A program made the translations under genes and the position numbers. 64,000 nucleotides of DNA from Hirudinaria manillensis (lineage: Eukaryota; Annelida; Clitellata; Hirudinida; Hirudinidae): contig CM067531.1 in the NCBI GenBank assembly GCA_034509925.1, forward strand, positions 10,944,319-11,008,318, in the 5' to 3' direction. Numbering within the stretch: position 1 is the stretch's first letter; every line of letters begins with the position of its first letter. This document shows, one piece after another, positions 23,935-39,126 of the stretch. The notes beneath the pieces are model-generated. The model saw only the letters and a program-made list of their open reading frames with translations. It made no database searches and was not told where the DNA came from.

Positions 23935-26530
23935 ATGTTAGGGAGCTGTCCATTGATGGAGAAAGTGGAAGTGTTGATAGGACAGCAATGGGTTGAAGTC
24001 CTAGCAAAACTTTCTGACGACTGCCTTACTCTCTCAACTGCTGATGAGCCTCCCGAAGGTGATGATGATGAAGATGATAATGCCATTATTTTGAATTAGT
24101 CTTTGAACTTTGAAATCTTCTATGAAATTGATATGTTCTCTTCTTTTCATTCTCCATCAATCATTGTTACGATTTGCGTTGGTCTTCGTTCAGGTGACAA
24201 ACAGGTGCCCAACATGAACAACAATTCAGATACGTTGGAAGCCATAGCCGGCCAGAAGAGACTCGTTCGGATATTTAAAGAAGACCACAACGGCCTCGGG
24301 ATCAGCATTAAAGGCGGTAAGGAGAATAAAATGCCGATAATCATCAGCAAGATTTTCAAAGGGATGGCAGCGGACAAGACCGAGAAGTTGTACGTCGGAG
24401 ACGCCGTGCTGTCCGTGAACGGCGAGGACTTGAAGGATGCCACTCACGACGAAGCCGTAAAAGCACTTAAAGGAGCAGGCAAAGTTGTGGAACTTGAAGG
24501 TAATCGGTCGGGCTTTTTGTAATCATCGATCCGGCTGATATTGTTCTTGATTGCAGTTAAGTACTTAAGAGAAGTGACACCCTACTTCAGAAAGGGAGGT
24601 TTGCTATCAGAATTGATGTGGCAATCTTCAGACACCTTGCCAAACGTCTCGGATGAGAGCAAAACGAGCAATTCGTTTAATTCGAAGCAGAAATTGATCC
24701 CTCTCCATATGTGCTTTGTCTGCAAGAGTACAATTCATGTGGAAGCTACAAATAAAACTGCTCATGTAGGTTCCACATCGTGGTCCCATTCTTTCAATCC
24801 AAGCATATGCAACATCCACTCAGCACCTTTCCAATATCTACTTATATTCTTTTTTAAGTTTTCTTAGATTTTCAAATATTTTCTCATTGTTTTTTGAAGA
24901 TATTGGAGCTTCATTCTCCGAACGTCAAATTTTCGTGCCTACTGAGATTCTTTGACTTGCAAATATTCAATCAGTGGTCGTCCACAGTCTTAGGAATCAA
25001 TGAAACACTTGTTAGGAAGTGCAAGCAGCATTGCAACAATTTGAGAGGATCCAATGATAAAAAGAGTGACATTCAACACATGGGTTGGTTGGTTGAGCAG
25101 GTGTGTAGACTGTTTTAGTTAATGATAACTTTTAAATTATTTCTATGTTAAATTTTTTAAAATTTTGTTTTTTGAATTTATTTTGAAATACCCAATAAAG
25201 ATTACTCCTGAACAAAGTGGAAAAACATGGAAGCCAATATTTGGAGTTATCACAGGCATTGAGTTTCAGCTATTTGATTCTGTACCATCAACCAAACTTC
25301 AATGGAATCAACCTCTCGTATCTTACTCCTTGCTTGCAACAAGGTCGGGACTTTTCTTACAAAACGAAGACGTTGATGCGATCCGTATTACATCTTTGCT
25401 TAACTTTGTTTTGTTATGTTATTCACCAGGTTGGTTCATTCTGGAAGGCAACAAAGAAGTATTTCGGGCGACAGCAACGACTTGTTTTTGTTTGGAACGA
25501 GGTCAGGCGTGTCTCACGGAGTCGAAGGACACGTGTTTAAAGTGGAGACTCTGAGAGATTTGAGTGGTTGGACAAGGGCACTGGTACATGGAGTTAACAA
25601 TGCCGTCCTGCTCCTTAAAGAGGTTGCGACTTGTTAGTGCCTAACTTATTATCTTTTGTCAATTTACTCTGAGTTTTATTTTAATTGGTTTAATTTAATC
25701 GTTTGTCAAGATGTGGAGTTTTATAAGTTGTTGTATCTTTTATAAGTTTCCTTTATTATTAGTTTTAAGGATATTTAGATTTAATTAAGAATTTAATGAA
25801 GTCTTTCTTCCTCTCTCAGAAGTAGTTTATAATTTAAAGTCTTTGGTCACTTATGTCTGATTTATATTGACTGCTTATTTTGGATGTCATTGAATATTTT
25901 GATTTATCTGAAAAATGTTTTATGTCAATAACCTTTTAAATAAACCTGCATAGATTTGCTTTTCATTGGCTTTTCATATAAATTATGTAAATCTGTTTAT
26001 TTATTTATTTATTTATTAGATCAATTAATTTAATTATGTCACTAATTCAAACATAAACAATCTGATAAAAATTATTCCTTTAATTTGTTTTTATAGATAA
26101 ATGTATTTTATTTGAATTGCTTGGGAGTTTCCAATTTCATTTGTATTCAATTTACATAAACTGAAAAATAACATTTTAGATGTAAAATGGCAAGGGAAGC
26201 AATGCCAATTGACATTGCATTATGAAAATGGTTTCACATTGACTGAGCTGGCCAGTAAGGAAGTCCTTTGGTCAAAGCCTTACGACAAACTGAAGTCCAC
26301 TTCCGACGATGGTGTCAAAATAGTTTGGCTTGAATTTTCTGATGCCGAAGTGCAAGTAATTACATTTTGCTTTATTTTCATTTATTAATATATTTATTTA
26401 AACTGCTGCTACATTTTTTTTCTCATTTAATATTTAGGAGCTGAGCACTGAAGTCAATCCAAAGCCTTTTGTCTTCATCCTTCATAATTTTCTTGCAGCA
26501 AAGGTTTCAAGGCTTGGTCTGGTGGCATGA
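23935..26530 (+). CDS. Syntrophin (alpha/beta type)
   Basis: Eight coding exons: 23935-24058, 24194-24499, 24557-24765, 24900-25100, 25201-25343, 25430-25632, 26180-26355, 26438-26530; phases agree; 484 aa (vertebrate forms 500-540). Domain order is that of syntrophins: a first PH domain split by a PDZ domain, a second PH domain, and the syntrophin-unique C-terminus. The PDZ (about residues 64-146) carries the binding loop [10 protein letters not shown], then [17 protein letters not shown]1b resumes with [15 protein letters not shown] and [12 protein letters not shown]2 includes [31 protein letters not shown] and LSGWTRALV. The tail has [18 protein letters not shown] and the end VSRLGLVA. Syntrophins are membrane-associated adaptors that bind dystrophin/dystrobrevin and recruit channels and kinases. 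It cannot be assigned to alpha or beta paralogues from the sequence. Confidence 0.93.
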
Positions 26531-27520
26531 AAAATTTATTTTGTTCTTTGGGCAACTGTTGTTGCAGTTCGAATGTTCTACTTTTTGTATGTGACATGAG
26601 TTCTGTCATTTTCTTCAATGCAATGTCTTTTGAGTTTTTGTGAATATTTTCTGCATTATGTCAAGAATTAGAAACTATTTCTGAATTGATAAGAATTTAT
26701 ACGTGTGCCTTAGCTTTGAACTCATGTTGTTATTGAAGGATGTTGTGTAGTGACTTAGCACAATAAGATGTCACTCTAGCTCAAGATATAAATGTTTCAA
26801 AGCCCAAGTTGTTTAGTTTGTTTCAAAGAAGTAACCTTTATTTGGCCTGAAAGTCTATCTTGATCCTTAGAATATCTAATGACTTTTTATAAAACATGTG
26901 GTTTGAATCAATAATGACGATGGGCTGGGTTCCCTTACAGATTATTTAAATTATGTAGTCTTAAATAAATTTGTTCTTGCTTAGGGGGTCTGCTTTTGCA
27001 AAGAACTCTTGGCTTTCTTGTAGCAGACCTCGGCTCAGGTATGGATGTCATATCAGTGGAAGGTCGATTGATGCTTAAAACTGTCAGTCTGGTTAAAATG
27101 AAAGCATGTTTTTATTTGCTGGAACATTTGGGAAGAATAGGCATTTAAGACAAGTTCGACATGTGGCTCGTATTGTGGACGAAATTGTGATGAATCGCAT
27201 AGGTAATTCCACCAAATTTAGAGAAATAATATTTACATAACTGCATTTACCAAGGAATTCTACGATAGAGATAATGGCCCCGGACAAAGTTGGCCTCAGG
27301 TCTCATTTTTATTCTGTGCTCAAAATTACGTGTGGTTTTATTAAATTAAACGGTTAGCTTTTATTAACAAGATATATAAAATTAATTATCAATTCAATTA
27401 TTTAATGAATGTAATTAAATACAATTTAAAAAAAAATTCAAGCTCAAAATAGCAAAATGACCATCGGAAGCACACTAACTCATCGGTAGTTGTTGTTAAC
27501 GTCGGATTTCGAAGGTTAAG
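26531..27520. other. Syntrophin 3' UTR and intergenic
   Basis: No coding exon seen. An AATAAA at about 26964-26969 is a candidate poly(A) signal for the syntrophin gene. The last few dozen bases before 27521 should be the promoter and 5' UTR of the ATP synthase gene. Confidence 0.5.
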
Positions 27521-27977
27521 ATGGCTGCGTGGAGACAAGCTGGATTAAGGTCATTTATTGAAATTAGTCTTAGACTGTTTTTATAATAACGTCATTTTAA
27601 AGCCGGAATGGTTTGATTGATAAAGACGTTTTGTAATTCAGTTACATTCATTTCTCTCGCATCTGTGCGAGGATTTTGAGGAGAAGTCTCAAGCCCGAAC
27701 TGCAGGCAGAAGCAATGAAGAGAGATACAGGAATCATTAGAGCTGTCTTTTGGAAAGATGGCAAGCCAATAAGTACGTCGTTTATCAATATATTGTCGTC
27801 ATAGGCGGTTTAAATCTACTTCCATTAATGTTGCTTTATAAATTAAAAGTTCTTCCACTGGATAAATTCTTGTCACGAATTAAGACATTGTCTGTTACCA
27901 TATAATTTATCCAAAATATACCATTGTGCATTGATAGAGATGTACAATTCTTTGTTATTTTATTTCTTCTAGATTGA
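27521..27977 (+). CDS. ATP5F1E: ATP synthase F1 subunit epsilon
   Basis: Exons 27521-27549, 27642-27772 and a final five coding bases at 27973-27977 (completing Asn, then TGA); 54 aa, against 51 in human. It matches the tiny F1 epsilon subunit: MAAWRQAGLSYIHFSRICA, then LKPELQAEA. This nuclear-encoded mitochondrial subunit sits in the central stalk with gamma and delta; the family keeps its N-terminus without a cleaved presequence. The last exon is inferred from a good donor (A|GTACGT) and a strong pyrimidine-rich acceptor ending CTTCTAG; a different last exon would change only the final residue or two. AATAAA at 28251-28256 is a likely poly(A) signal. The gene is convergent with GEMIN7. Confidence 0.88.
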
Positions 27978-28250
27978 GTTACCATCGAGAGCTCAATTTA
28001 ATGCTTTCCACATTGTAGTATTCTCTGAAAGGTTGCTATGTTTTAGTAATATACTTTTTAACAGGTTATTGCAATTACAGTACTCCTGTAGTTACAATTA
28101 CAGTATTTTTATGATTTCAGTCACGAGGCTAAACTCGATGGCTGAAAATGATTTGTTATTAAATGCTTTGAACTAATACAAAATTTGTATTTTTCCAGGG
28201 AATTCTTCATAAAAACATTTGCTTCAAACTCAACAATTCTGGATTTTTGA

Positions 28251-28256
28251 AATAAA
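28251..28256 (+). terminator. Candidate poly(A) signal of ATP5F1E
   Basis: AATAAA about 270 bp after the inferred stop, in the right orientation. It lies within 20 bp of the opposite-strand signal of GEMIN7. Confidence 0.5.
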
Positions 28257-28267
28257 CAATGAAAAAG

Positions 28268-28273
28268 TTTATT
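28268..28273 (-). terminator. Candidate poly(A) signal of GEMIN7
   Basis: TTTATT on the + strand, AATAAA on the - strand, about 26 bp after the GEMIN7 stop. Confidence 0.6.
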
Positions 28274-28298
28274 GTCATGTTGATAAATTGGTAAACAT

Positions 28299-28568
28299 TT
28301 AAGAATCAGCTGCACTGTTCTTGTCGTAGAAAGTGGTAGAAATTATGTCAGTAGTCCTGAGTAGTGCGTGTCTTTGAACTCCTATGGGCGTTTGAAGTTG
28401 GTTGACGTGAAAGTGGAGGATATCAACATCTGAACCGACGAATGTCCCTTTGACCTCCTTCTTGTTGGATAGGTGGAAGTGCGCCTCTTTGCCCTGCATT
28501 TGTGTTATGAGTCTCAGGAACCTCTCCCTTAATGCCGTCCTCTGCTGTTGCTGCTCGTTAAAGTTCAT
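28299..28568 (-). CDS. GEMIN7: GEMIN7, SMN complex Sm-fold protein
   Basis: One coding exon, 89 aa. It matches the conserved C-terminal Sm-like part of GEMIN7: ALRERFLRLI, then an Sm1-type stretch ending VDILHFHVNQLQTPIGVQ, then HALLRTTDIISTTF. Human GEMIN7 is 131 aa; the extra N-terminal part is poorly conserved and seems absent here. GEMIN7 pairs with GEMIN6 in the SMN complex and helps load Sm proteins on snRNAs. The ATG is preceded on the - strand by TTCCAG, a plausible acceptor, so a noncoding first exon is likely further right. The N-terminus starts with a short Gln run (EQQQQR). Confidence 0.92.
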   Translation of the reverse strand: MNFNEQQQQRTALRERFLRLITQMQGKEAHFHLSNKKEVKGTFVGSDVDILHFHVNQLQTPIGVQRHALLRTTDIISTTFYDKNSAADS

Positions 28569-29269
28569 TATATCTGGAAAATATCCGTGCGATTGTTGAC
28601 GAATACGCCCGACCGCGCAGGGTTGCCGGTCTCAAGGAAATGGCTGGTCCATAAATAAAAGATACGAAGTCGAGATCGGTTAAATATTTTTCCGGAATTT
28701 TATTGCGCTCGGTATTAAGCGTGAAGTTATGGGGCATTCCGTTAATTATGCAGCTTACTGAATAATAAATAAAACCGGCTGAGTGATTAATTACGTCGCC
28801 ATACTAGTATCCATTTTTACTATGGGGGGATGATTTTTTGGGTCGTTCTATAGATTTTTGGAGCTAAGAGGCATTCTGGTTGACGAGGTTTTTCTTGTTC
28901 ATGTCGATCTCTAGATTTAGATAGTAATTGGCTAAAATAATGGCAAAGACCACGGCATTAATATCTAAGCTATACGCGGAAGTGGAAATAAGTAAATGAT
29001 ATTTTGGGCTTGAAACCACCATATTATGGTTTGAAATAATTTATTGGAAAAAGTAACTAAATACACGTAATTTTTTAGAATTTGAGTTGAAGGTCTCACT
29101 GATCCACTGGTCTACTCAGCTAACAAAAGATTTTAAAATATTTAAAATTAATTAAATCTTTATGAAATAATATATTTTTGCTTCAAAGTAAGAATTTTCA
29201 TATGTGTGTAATATCGTTGACGTCTGTGGTCATTTGTTTTGGACCGATTTTGTTGGTTTGCTTTGTAAA
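28569..29269. other. Intergenic between divergent GEMIN7 and dynein LIC
   Basis: The 700 bp between GEMIN7 (-) and the dynein LIC start (+) should contain both promoters. A GC-richer patch with CpGs (CGACCGCGCAGG) lies at 28605-28625. No further coding exon is supported. Confidence 0.5.
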
Positions 29270-32200
29270 ATGCCTGCAACTGAGGAAAAGTATTCCAAGG
29301 GGAAGGAATCGTTCGAAAATTTTAATCCACATGAGAAAAATGAAGATAATTTATGGTAGCGAACTCGTAGTTTTGTGATGACTAATCGATTACTCAGTAT
29401 TGCGAGATTGATAAGATGAGATCTCATAATTAGATTTTGTGAAATATATGATTTATATTTTAAGATATGGCTTATTATATAACAATACAATTTTTACGTT
29501 ATTGTGGCATTAACGATTTAGAGTTGATGATCTTAATAAATTCCATATTTTCCATATTAATTTTTGCAGTATCTGTAATAATACATCTTAATTATTGCTA
29601 CCTTAACATGTTAGGGAAATTAAATAGTTTTGCATCTTTATTTTCAAACTTTTGAAATATCTTAAGTATAGAAAGTAGGTTCTATGTTTTAAATATACTT
29701 AAAGTTATTAAAATGATTGACCCATTTAAAGTATTCATCTCAACAAATAGTGATTAAGATGCTGAAAAGGATAAATGATTTCTTTCTTTTTACAACCTTT
29801 TGATAAATCCTATCTTATTTTATTAAGGGTGACCATTTTAGGGGAAGTGCTTGCTAGCTCCCAAAACAAAATTCCAGTGTCAAAGTCCCTACTTGTGTTG
29901 GGTGACAATGAGGCTGGTAAAACAAGCCTTATAGCAAAGGGTCAGGGTGTAAACGATCCTAAGAAGGGTGCGGCTTTAGAATACATGTACATCAATGTCA
30001 AAGATGAATATAATGAAGGTTTGCTAGTTATATTTCTCATCCTAAACATTATGGAGATTTTAAAGTTACATCTTCATTGCCCCATCAGATCAGACGAGAC
30101 TTGGAGCATGGATCGTGGACGGTGACCTTCACCATAGAGGTTTGCTGAAGTTTGCCCTGACTGAGCAAAACTTTGAGCATTCTGCAGTGCTGTTGGTTGC
30201 ATCCCTTGCCAAACCTTGGGATATCCTGGACACTCTTCAGAGATGGAGTGAGGTTCTCTCTACACATGTCCAGAGACTCAAACTGGCACCTGAGTACAGG
30301 AAAGAGAGACAGGATGCAAGTAAGATTGTAAAAATTCTCATGTTTTATTGAAATGGAAAGTAAACACGATGCTTGCCAATTTTCATTAGTGTACAGACAT
30401 TTCCAAGAGTATCAGGAACCTGAAGAAGGTAGTAATGGTCAGCCTAGGAAGAGTCAAAGCGATTCGTCGGAAGCAGTGCTTCTTCCGCTCGGAGACAACG
30501 TGCTCACCGAGAATCTTGGAATCCCTATTGTTGTTGTGCTGACAAAGGTTTTTGAAAATACTTGATGTACGTGTTGATGTAAAAGATTCACGATTCCATC
30601 TTTTGTGATAGAGCGATGCCATGACGGATCTGGAAAAGAACAATGACTACCAACTGGAACACTGGGATTTCATACAACAGCATATCAGGAAGTTCTGTCT
30701 CAAATGTTAGAATCAGGTTTTCTATTTTCTATCAATTTTTATGCATTTTACTAAAGCAGTGCCCATAAGTATATCTGGTTCAAAGTTTTGACTTCCAAGG
30801 TATCTGCTCGTGAGAGCACTGCTGATTGTGCCGAGATGCTTATCGCAGATTAATTTATTTGTTTATATTGAGAGATATTCAATTTTTAAAATTTCTTAAA
30901 ATAAGAGGTTATTCACAGCTACTATTACAATTATTTTTCAAATTTTATTTTTGAATGGTTGGATAAGGATGTTATTGTGGATTTTGTGGAATTATTTGTG
31001 GATTTATCTTTAGAATAGAGACAGTATTTTCAAATAATAATAACAATAATTAATTGGTTTGATAATTTCAGACGGAGCATCATTGTTCTACACCTCAGTG
31101 AAGGAAAATAAAAACTGCCCCTTGCTGTTTAAGTATCTGACACACATCATCTATGGATTTCCTTTTGCAGAGCAAGCCTGTGTCGTGGAGAAGGATGCAG
31201 TATTTATGTGAGCATCGGACCAACTTTTTAAAACATATTTCCTGATTTATTTTTCAACAAACTTTTTAAAACATATTTCCTGATTTATTTTTCAACAAAC
31301 TTTTTAAAACATATTTACTGATTTAATTTCAACAAACTTTTTAAAACATATTTACTGATTTAATTTCAACGCACTTTTTAAACATATTTACTGATTTATT
31401 TTCAATAGTCTTTTTTTTTAAATAATTTATTATTTAATTTATTTTCAACAGTCCAGCAGGTTGGGACAATGAGAAGAAGGTGTCGATCCTGTACGAGGGT
31501 CTTACGAGCATGAAACATACAGACAAGTTCAATGACATCATCAGGCCACCTCTCAATCGCAATGTTAGTTCATCCGTAGTATTTTTATTTCATAACCAGT
31601 TTCAAGAGTTTATATGTTTACTCATTAGTTTGATTGAATTACAATCAATCAAATGATTGCAATCAATCTTTGAATTACAATCAATCAATCAACTGATTGG
31701 TTTTGCAGCCTGTTCAGAGGGAAGTGGAAATAATTGCTGACGAGGAACAGCTTTTCCTCATGAAACTGCAAACCCAACTCACCAAGCAACCTGTCGATTC
31801 GTCTACGCAAAGAGTGAGTCGGCAAAAAGACTTAATGTAGCCGGAGGGCTTTGTAGTTGCTAAATATTCTGGGTCTTTCTTTTTAATGATTTATTTGAAT
31901 TTGTTGGAATTGTAAATTAGAATTTCATTTTTAAAAATATTTTTTAATCATTTAAGAAAATGCATGCTTTCAAAACTGCCATGCAGCATGATGTGCTAGA
32001 AGCATCCTTTTGTTCACAATTGCTGACGTGTTATTATCCTAATTTAGCATTTTATCCTTGCATGATGTTCAGTCTTTTTGTTTGCTTCGAGATTGCTTTC
32101 GAGAATGGCTTTCACTCGTTGTTAAGTGTGGATTGATTGAATGAATGATTGAATGAACGAAGCACGTTTGTGGATGGGCGTTGATCTTTTCTTGGGTCGT

Positions 32201-32845
32201 TAGGTGTCTTCTGGTCACTCGACTCCTTCCAGTGGACTCCTGCCTAACAAAGTTTCTCCGTCCCGAGTCTCTCCCTCGACTATTGCTTCTCCTGCAAGTT
32301 TGCAGGCTAAAAAGGTTTGTAAGAGCTATGGTATTCACAGGAAATGAGATGGAACGATGCTACGGTTGTCTTATGTTGACATCGGCCAAATCTCTTACCG
32401 GACGAATCATTACAATGCATTACATTACATTAAATTCTTAGTTTTAAAATTATTTTGCATCTTTCCTGTTTAGCATGATAGATAATTTTTTTTTCTGGCT
32501 TGATACGAAGTCACTTAACTCTCAGCATGTCCGTCATCTCTTGACGCTCGATGATCCTGACTTTTAGTCGCTCGTTTCCTTTGCACAGCCCGAAGCGAGA
32601 GTGAGTTCCGCCACCAGCGACACCGGGGTCTTGGCCAACTTCTTCAACAGTTTGCTGAACAAGAAGACAACGACAGGTTTAAAAGGAGATTCATTTGCTA
32701 AAAGTAGTTTTGCTGATTTTCAAATCTTTCCTCGTGCGATTTGAACGTTGTCATCATCATCATCATCATCATTGTTGTTTCAGATCGTCAAGTTTCGATG
32801 GACACAAGTCAGAATGCGGCGTCGCCGTCGGAGGGCAGTCCTTAA
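29270..32845 (+). CDS. DYNC1LI1: Cytoplasmic dynein 1 light intermediate chain
   Basis: Eleven coding exons: 29270-29355, 29828-30018, 30089-30319, 30390-30547, 30612-30705, 31072-31207, 31452-31563, 31709-31813, 32204-32314, 32589-32676, 32784-32845; all phases agree; 457 aa (human LIC1 523, LIC2 492). Exon 1 ends in the conserved NLW, continued by ILGEV. The RAS-like domain has P-loop GDNEAGKTS at about 54-62, then [37 protein letters not shown] and the [15 protein letters not shown] stretch. The disordered C-terminus keeps the adaptor-binding helix [14 protein letters not shown] (about 421-434), which in vertebrates contacts activating adaptors such as Hook and BICD proteins. LIC links the dynein heavy chain to cargo adaptors. 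It may stand for both vertebrate paralogues, so the symbol marks family only. Confidence 0.94.
31212..31412. repeat. About 39-bp tandem repeat in dynein LIC intron
   Basis: Five copies of a unit CAACAAACTTTTTAAAACAT plus ATTTACTGATTTATTTT, decaying to the right, in the intron after exon 6. Confidence 0.9.
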
Positions 32846-33480
32846 GTCGGGCGGGTCTCTCGAACCCATTGAACCCATCATTCTATTATTCATGTCAACG
32901 GTTAAGGGATTTGTTAGCGATGCTACTTTTCGAGAATTCCCGATCAAGGACCTCTAGTCTTCAGCCAAAATCTCATTTTGTAAATAGGCCCGACGAAGAT
33001 CTCGGGACGGAAGTAATTGGCTCGAGGCATGCATTCGTTGCTTTGATAGTAACTTTTTATTCCTTCAAATAATCTTACAAAGTCTATGGTTATAGGATGA
33101 TTCTGTTTTATCTTTCAACTTAGCTTTGCTTTTAATCTCGGACTCCGATCCGAACGTCCACATCGCAGACGTAACGACTTTTCCCGATCCGAAGAGCCGT
33201 GCCGATCGTTTTAGAGACGAATTAAATTTCTTTTTCTTTCTGCAAGTGATTTAATTGTGTGTTTTTGCATTTTATTCTTTTAAATGTGATGAATTTTTAG
33301 GATTATAATGCTGGTAATTTGTGATTAATGAAAGTAATCGCTTGGCTATGGAATGTTTTCTTTTCGGTTCATTTAACACTAAATTTATTAAAATAATTCA
33401 CTGTTAACAAGAAATGGAGTCATGAGTCATGCCAATCGTTATAAAATCAGGAGTGTGCTTGTGATTCGATGAACAGTAGG
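32846..33480. other. Convergent 3' region of dynein LIC and FBXL7
   Basis: 635 bp between two stops on opposite strands; should contain both 3' UTRs. TTTATT at 33384-33389 (AATAAA on the - strand) is a candidate poly(A) signal for FBXL7. No coding exon seen. Confidence 0.6.
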
Positions 33481-35662
33481 TCAGCACATTCCAGGATTGT
33501 TGTGTTCCACTATGCAGGTGGGACAGTTGTGGTGGATTTGTTCTAAGGCCTTTGAGGAGACTCTGCACTCGATTATGTTCAGTTGTTGAAGTTGTCGACA
33601 GTTCTGAGTGAGAGCGATGAGACCCGCATCGGTGACTCGTGAACATCCTTTCAGACTCAGTCTGCGAAGTTGTTCGCACTGCCCCAGAGCTTCCAGGGTT
33701 CGATCGTCGACGCCGATGCTGCAATTGCCGAGGTCGAGCGACCTCAACCTGTTGCAGTAGGCTGCCAAATAAGTAAGGCCCTCTTCTGTTATCCTGTCGC
33801 AGCCTCTCATGTTCAGGTAGCGAAGTTTGGTGCATTTCCGCGCCACGCATTTGAGACCGGCGTCGCTTATTCGTCGACATTTTGCCACGCTCAGGTAACG
33901 CAGGTTCGATTCCAGGCGCGAGATGTCCTTCATTCCGAGATCCGAGATGTTGGGACAATCGCTGACGCTCAGTTCCTGTAGTTTGTTACAGTAGCTGGCA
34001 GCATATTGAACGCCGACGTCCGTGATTTTGACGCACCTGCGGAGGTAGAGATAGGACAATTTGGAGCAGTAAGTGACGATCATTTGGAGGGACGAGTCGT
34101 CCACGTTGATGCAGTCTGTCATGTCGAGGTGGCTCAAGTAGATCTGCTTGCCATAAGTGGCTGCTTGTAGATTGGCTTCAGGTGTCAGACTGATGCAGGT
34201 AACGTACAGGCATCCTAAACACAATTACGTTATTCAGTACGAAGAATATGCTTACATTAAGACTTAATATAGATAGTTAAATGAAGAAAATGTGAATAAA
34301 TAAACAAATAAGTTAAGCGATGAGTCATTACAAAGATATTCATCACTTGATGAATAAGTTAATTTTGAGCCCAAGTGCCGATGAGGCAAATAGTTTTCGG
34401 GTCGAAGGAAGTTTCAGGTGAACAAGAAATGAAAAAGAAATCCGCTGGAAGGTGAAAGATTCAGCAACACTTTCCGTGTTTGATGGCAGGATGTGCAAGA
34501 TAATAAGTGGAGTTTTCAGTGAAATAAAAAGAAATTAAAATTAATTCTAAAAAAATTGTACCCAAAAATAAAAAAAATAGGTTATTGCTTTGTGGTCAAA
34601 ACATAATTACGCATTTTCTGTGATTTCTGCGATTTGTTTGTAATTATTTTTATTTTGATTACCCTGCAAAATAATCTTACACGTCGAGTGAATTTCGATG
34701 GTCGACAGATACTCAGAGGAGGTGTTGTCCTTTGAATCCTCCAAATTTAATTGTTCAAATTTTTACTCACCTGACAAACTGAGAGACTCCAGATCGATGC
34801 ACTTGGAAACGACTTCGAAAATTGCGATGTTCGTCACCTCTCGACATCCGTCGAGAATGAACTCCTTCAGTTTGGGACACCTGCAAGCTATCAGGTACAG
34901 TCCTCTGTCCGTGAGTCTGTGACAGCCTGTCAAGTCTATGCTTTCAACGATCAGACAGAGTTTGGACTCGTCGTAGCTGAGAGCCGTCGTCAGGCACTTG
35001 ATGCCCCTGTCTACGTCCAAGTTTCGATCGTCGATGACGATGTGGGACCACAGACAAGGGTTCCAAACGAGTTCGTACCACCTCTTGCAAACCATGGCAC
35101 ACTTGCACAGCTCGTTGGAAGAGAGACGCTGGAAGATGCGCGTCAATAAACCATCGTCGAAGTCATTCAACCGTGTCTGACCCGCTCCTTTGTGAACTTT
35201 GGCGCCAGTCTCCTTTTTAACATGTTTCGTTTGATTCCGAGATGATGGCTGAGCAAAACTGAATTTATTTTGCACTTGGAAAATTGATTTGATTTGTTTT
35301 TTCAAACGGTTTTCTGAGTTTTTCTTTTCGGAGGAAGTGGTCGCGTTGGCGTGTTTTTTGTGCGCGGTTATTCCAGAGGGTAGGTTTTGATAAACGGCTG
35401 ACTCGATTTTCGTTCCAGGATTGATGGTTTGCGGTGGTGGAGAAGTAGGTGAAGGATGGTGACTGATGACGTTGAGGCGGTTGGAAAGTGGAGAAGGGGT
35501 GGAGCTGGAAGTCCTGGTGGTCCTGGAATTCTCAGAGGAGTTCGGACGTGTGTGGGACGTCAAGGGACGTCTTGGAGAAGTGAAGGATTCTGAATGGTCG
35601 CTGATGGTGAGGTAGTGGTCGTCGGACACCACACCTGAACTGGATTCTGGGGTCGAGTTCAT
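33481..35662 (-). CDS. FBXL7: FBXL7, F-box and leucine-rich repeat protein
   Basis: Two coding exons on the - strand: 35662-34771 and 34214-33481, phase consistent; 541 aa (human 491). Residues 1-160 are Ser/Thr/Pro-rich and disordered. The F-box follows (LNDFDDGLLTRIFQRLSS, then CAMVCKRWYELVWNPCLW), then LRRs of the cysteine-containing type: DLTGCHRLTDRGLYLIA, CRCPKLKEF, VTCISLT, YLSHLDMTDC, YLYLRRCVKITD, LQELSVSDC, LRYLSVAKC, LRYLNMRGC and on to the diagnostic end CIVEHNNPG. The exon junction falls at LSG|CLYVTCISLT, the spot expected from the vertebrate protein. FBXL7 is the substrate receptor of an SCF ubiquitin ligase; vertebrate substrates include Aurora A and survivin, and fly Fbxl7 acts on the Fat/Hippo pathway. 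Confidence 0.95.

Positions 35663-39126
<3,464 letters not shown>

Noticed and set aside
33404..33958. 184-codon and other long frames overlapping the FBXL7 LRR exon
   Set aside because: Shadow frames in the coding sequence of FBXL7; the true frame carries all LRR motifs.
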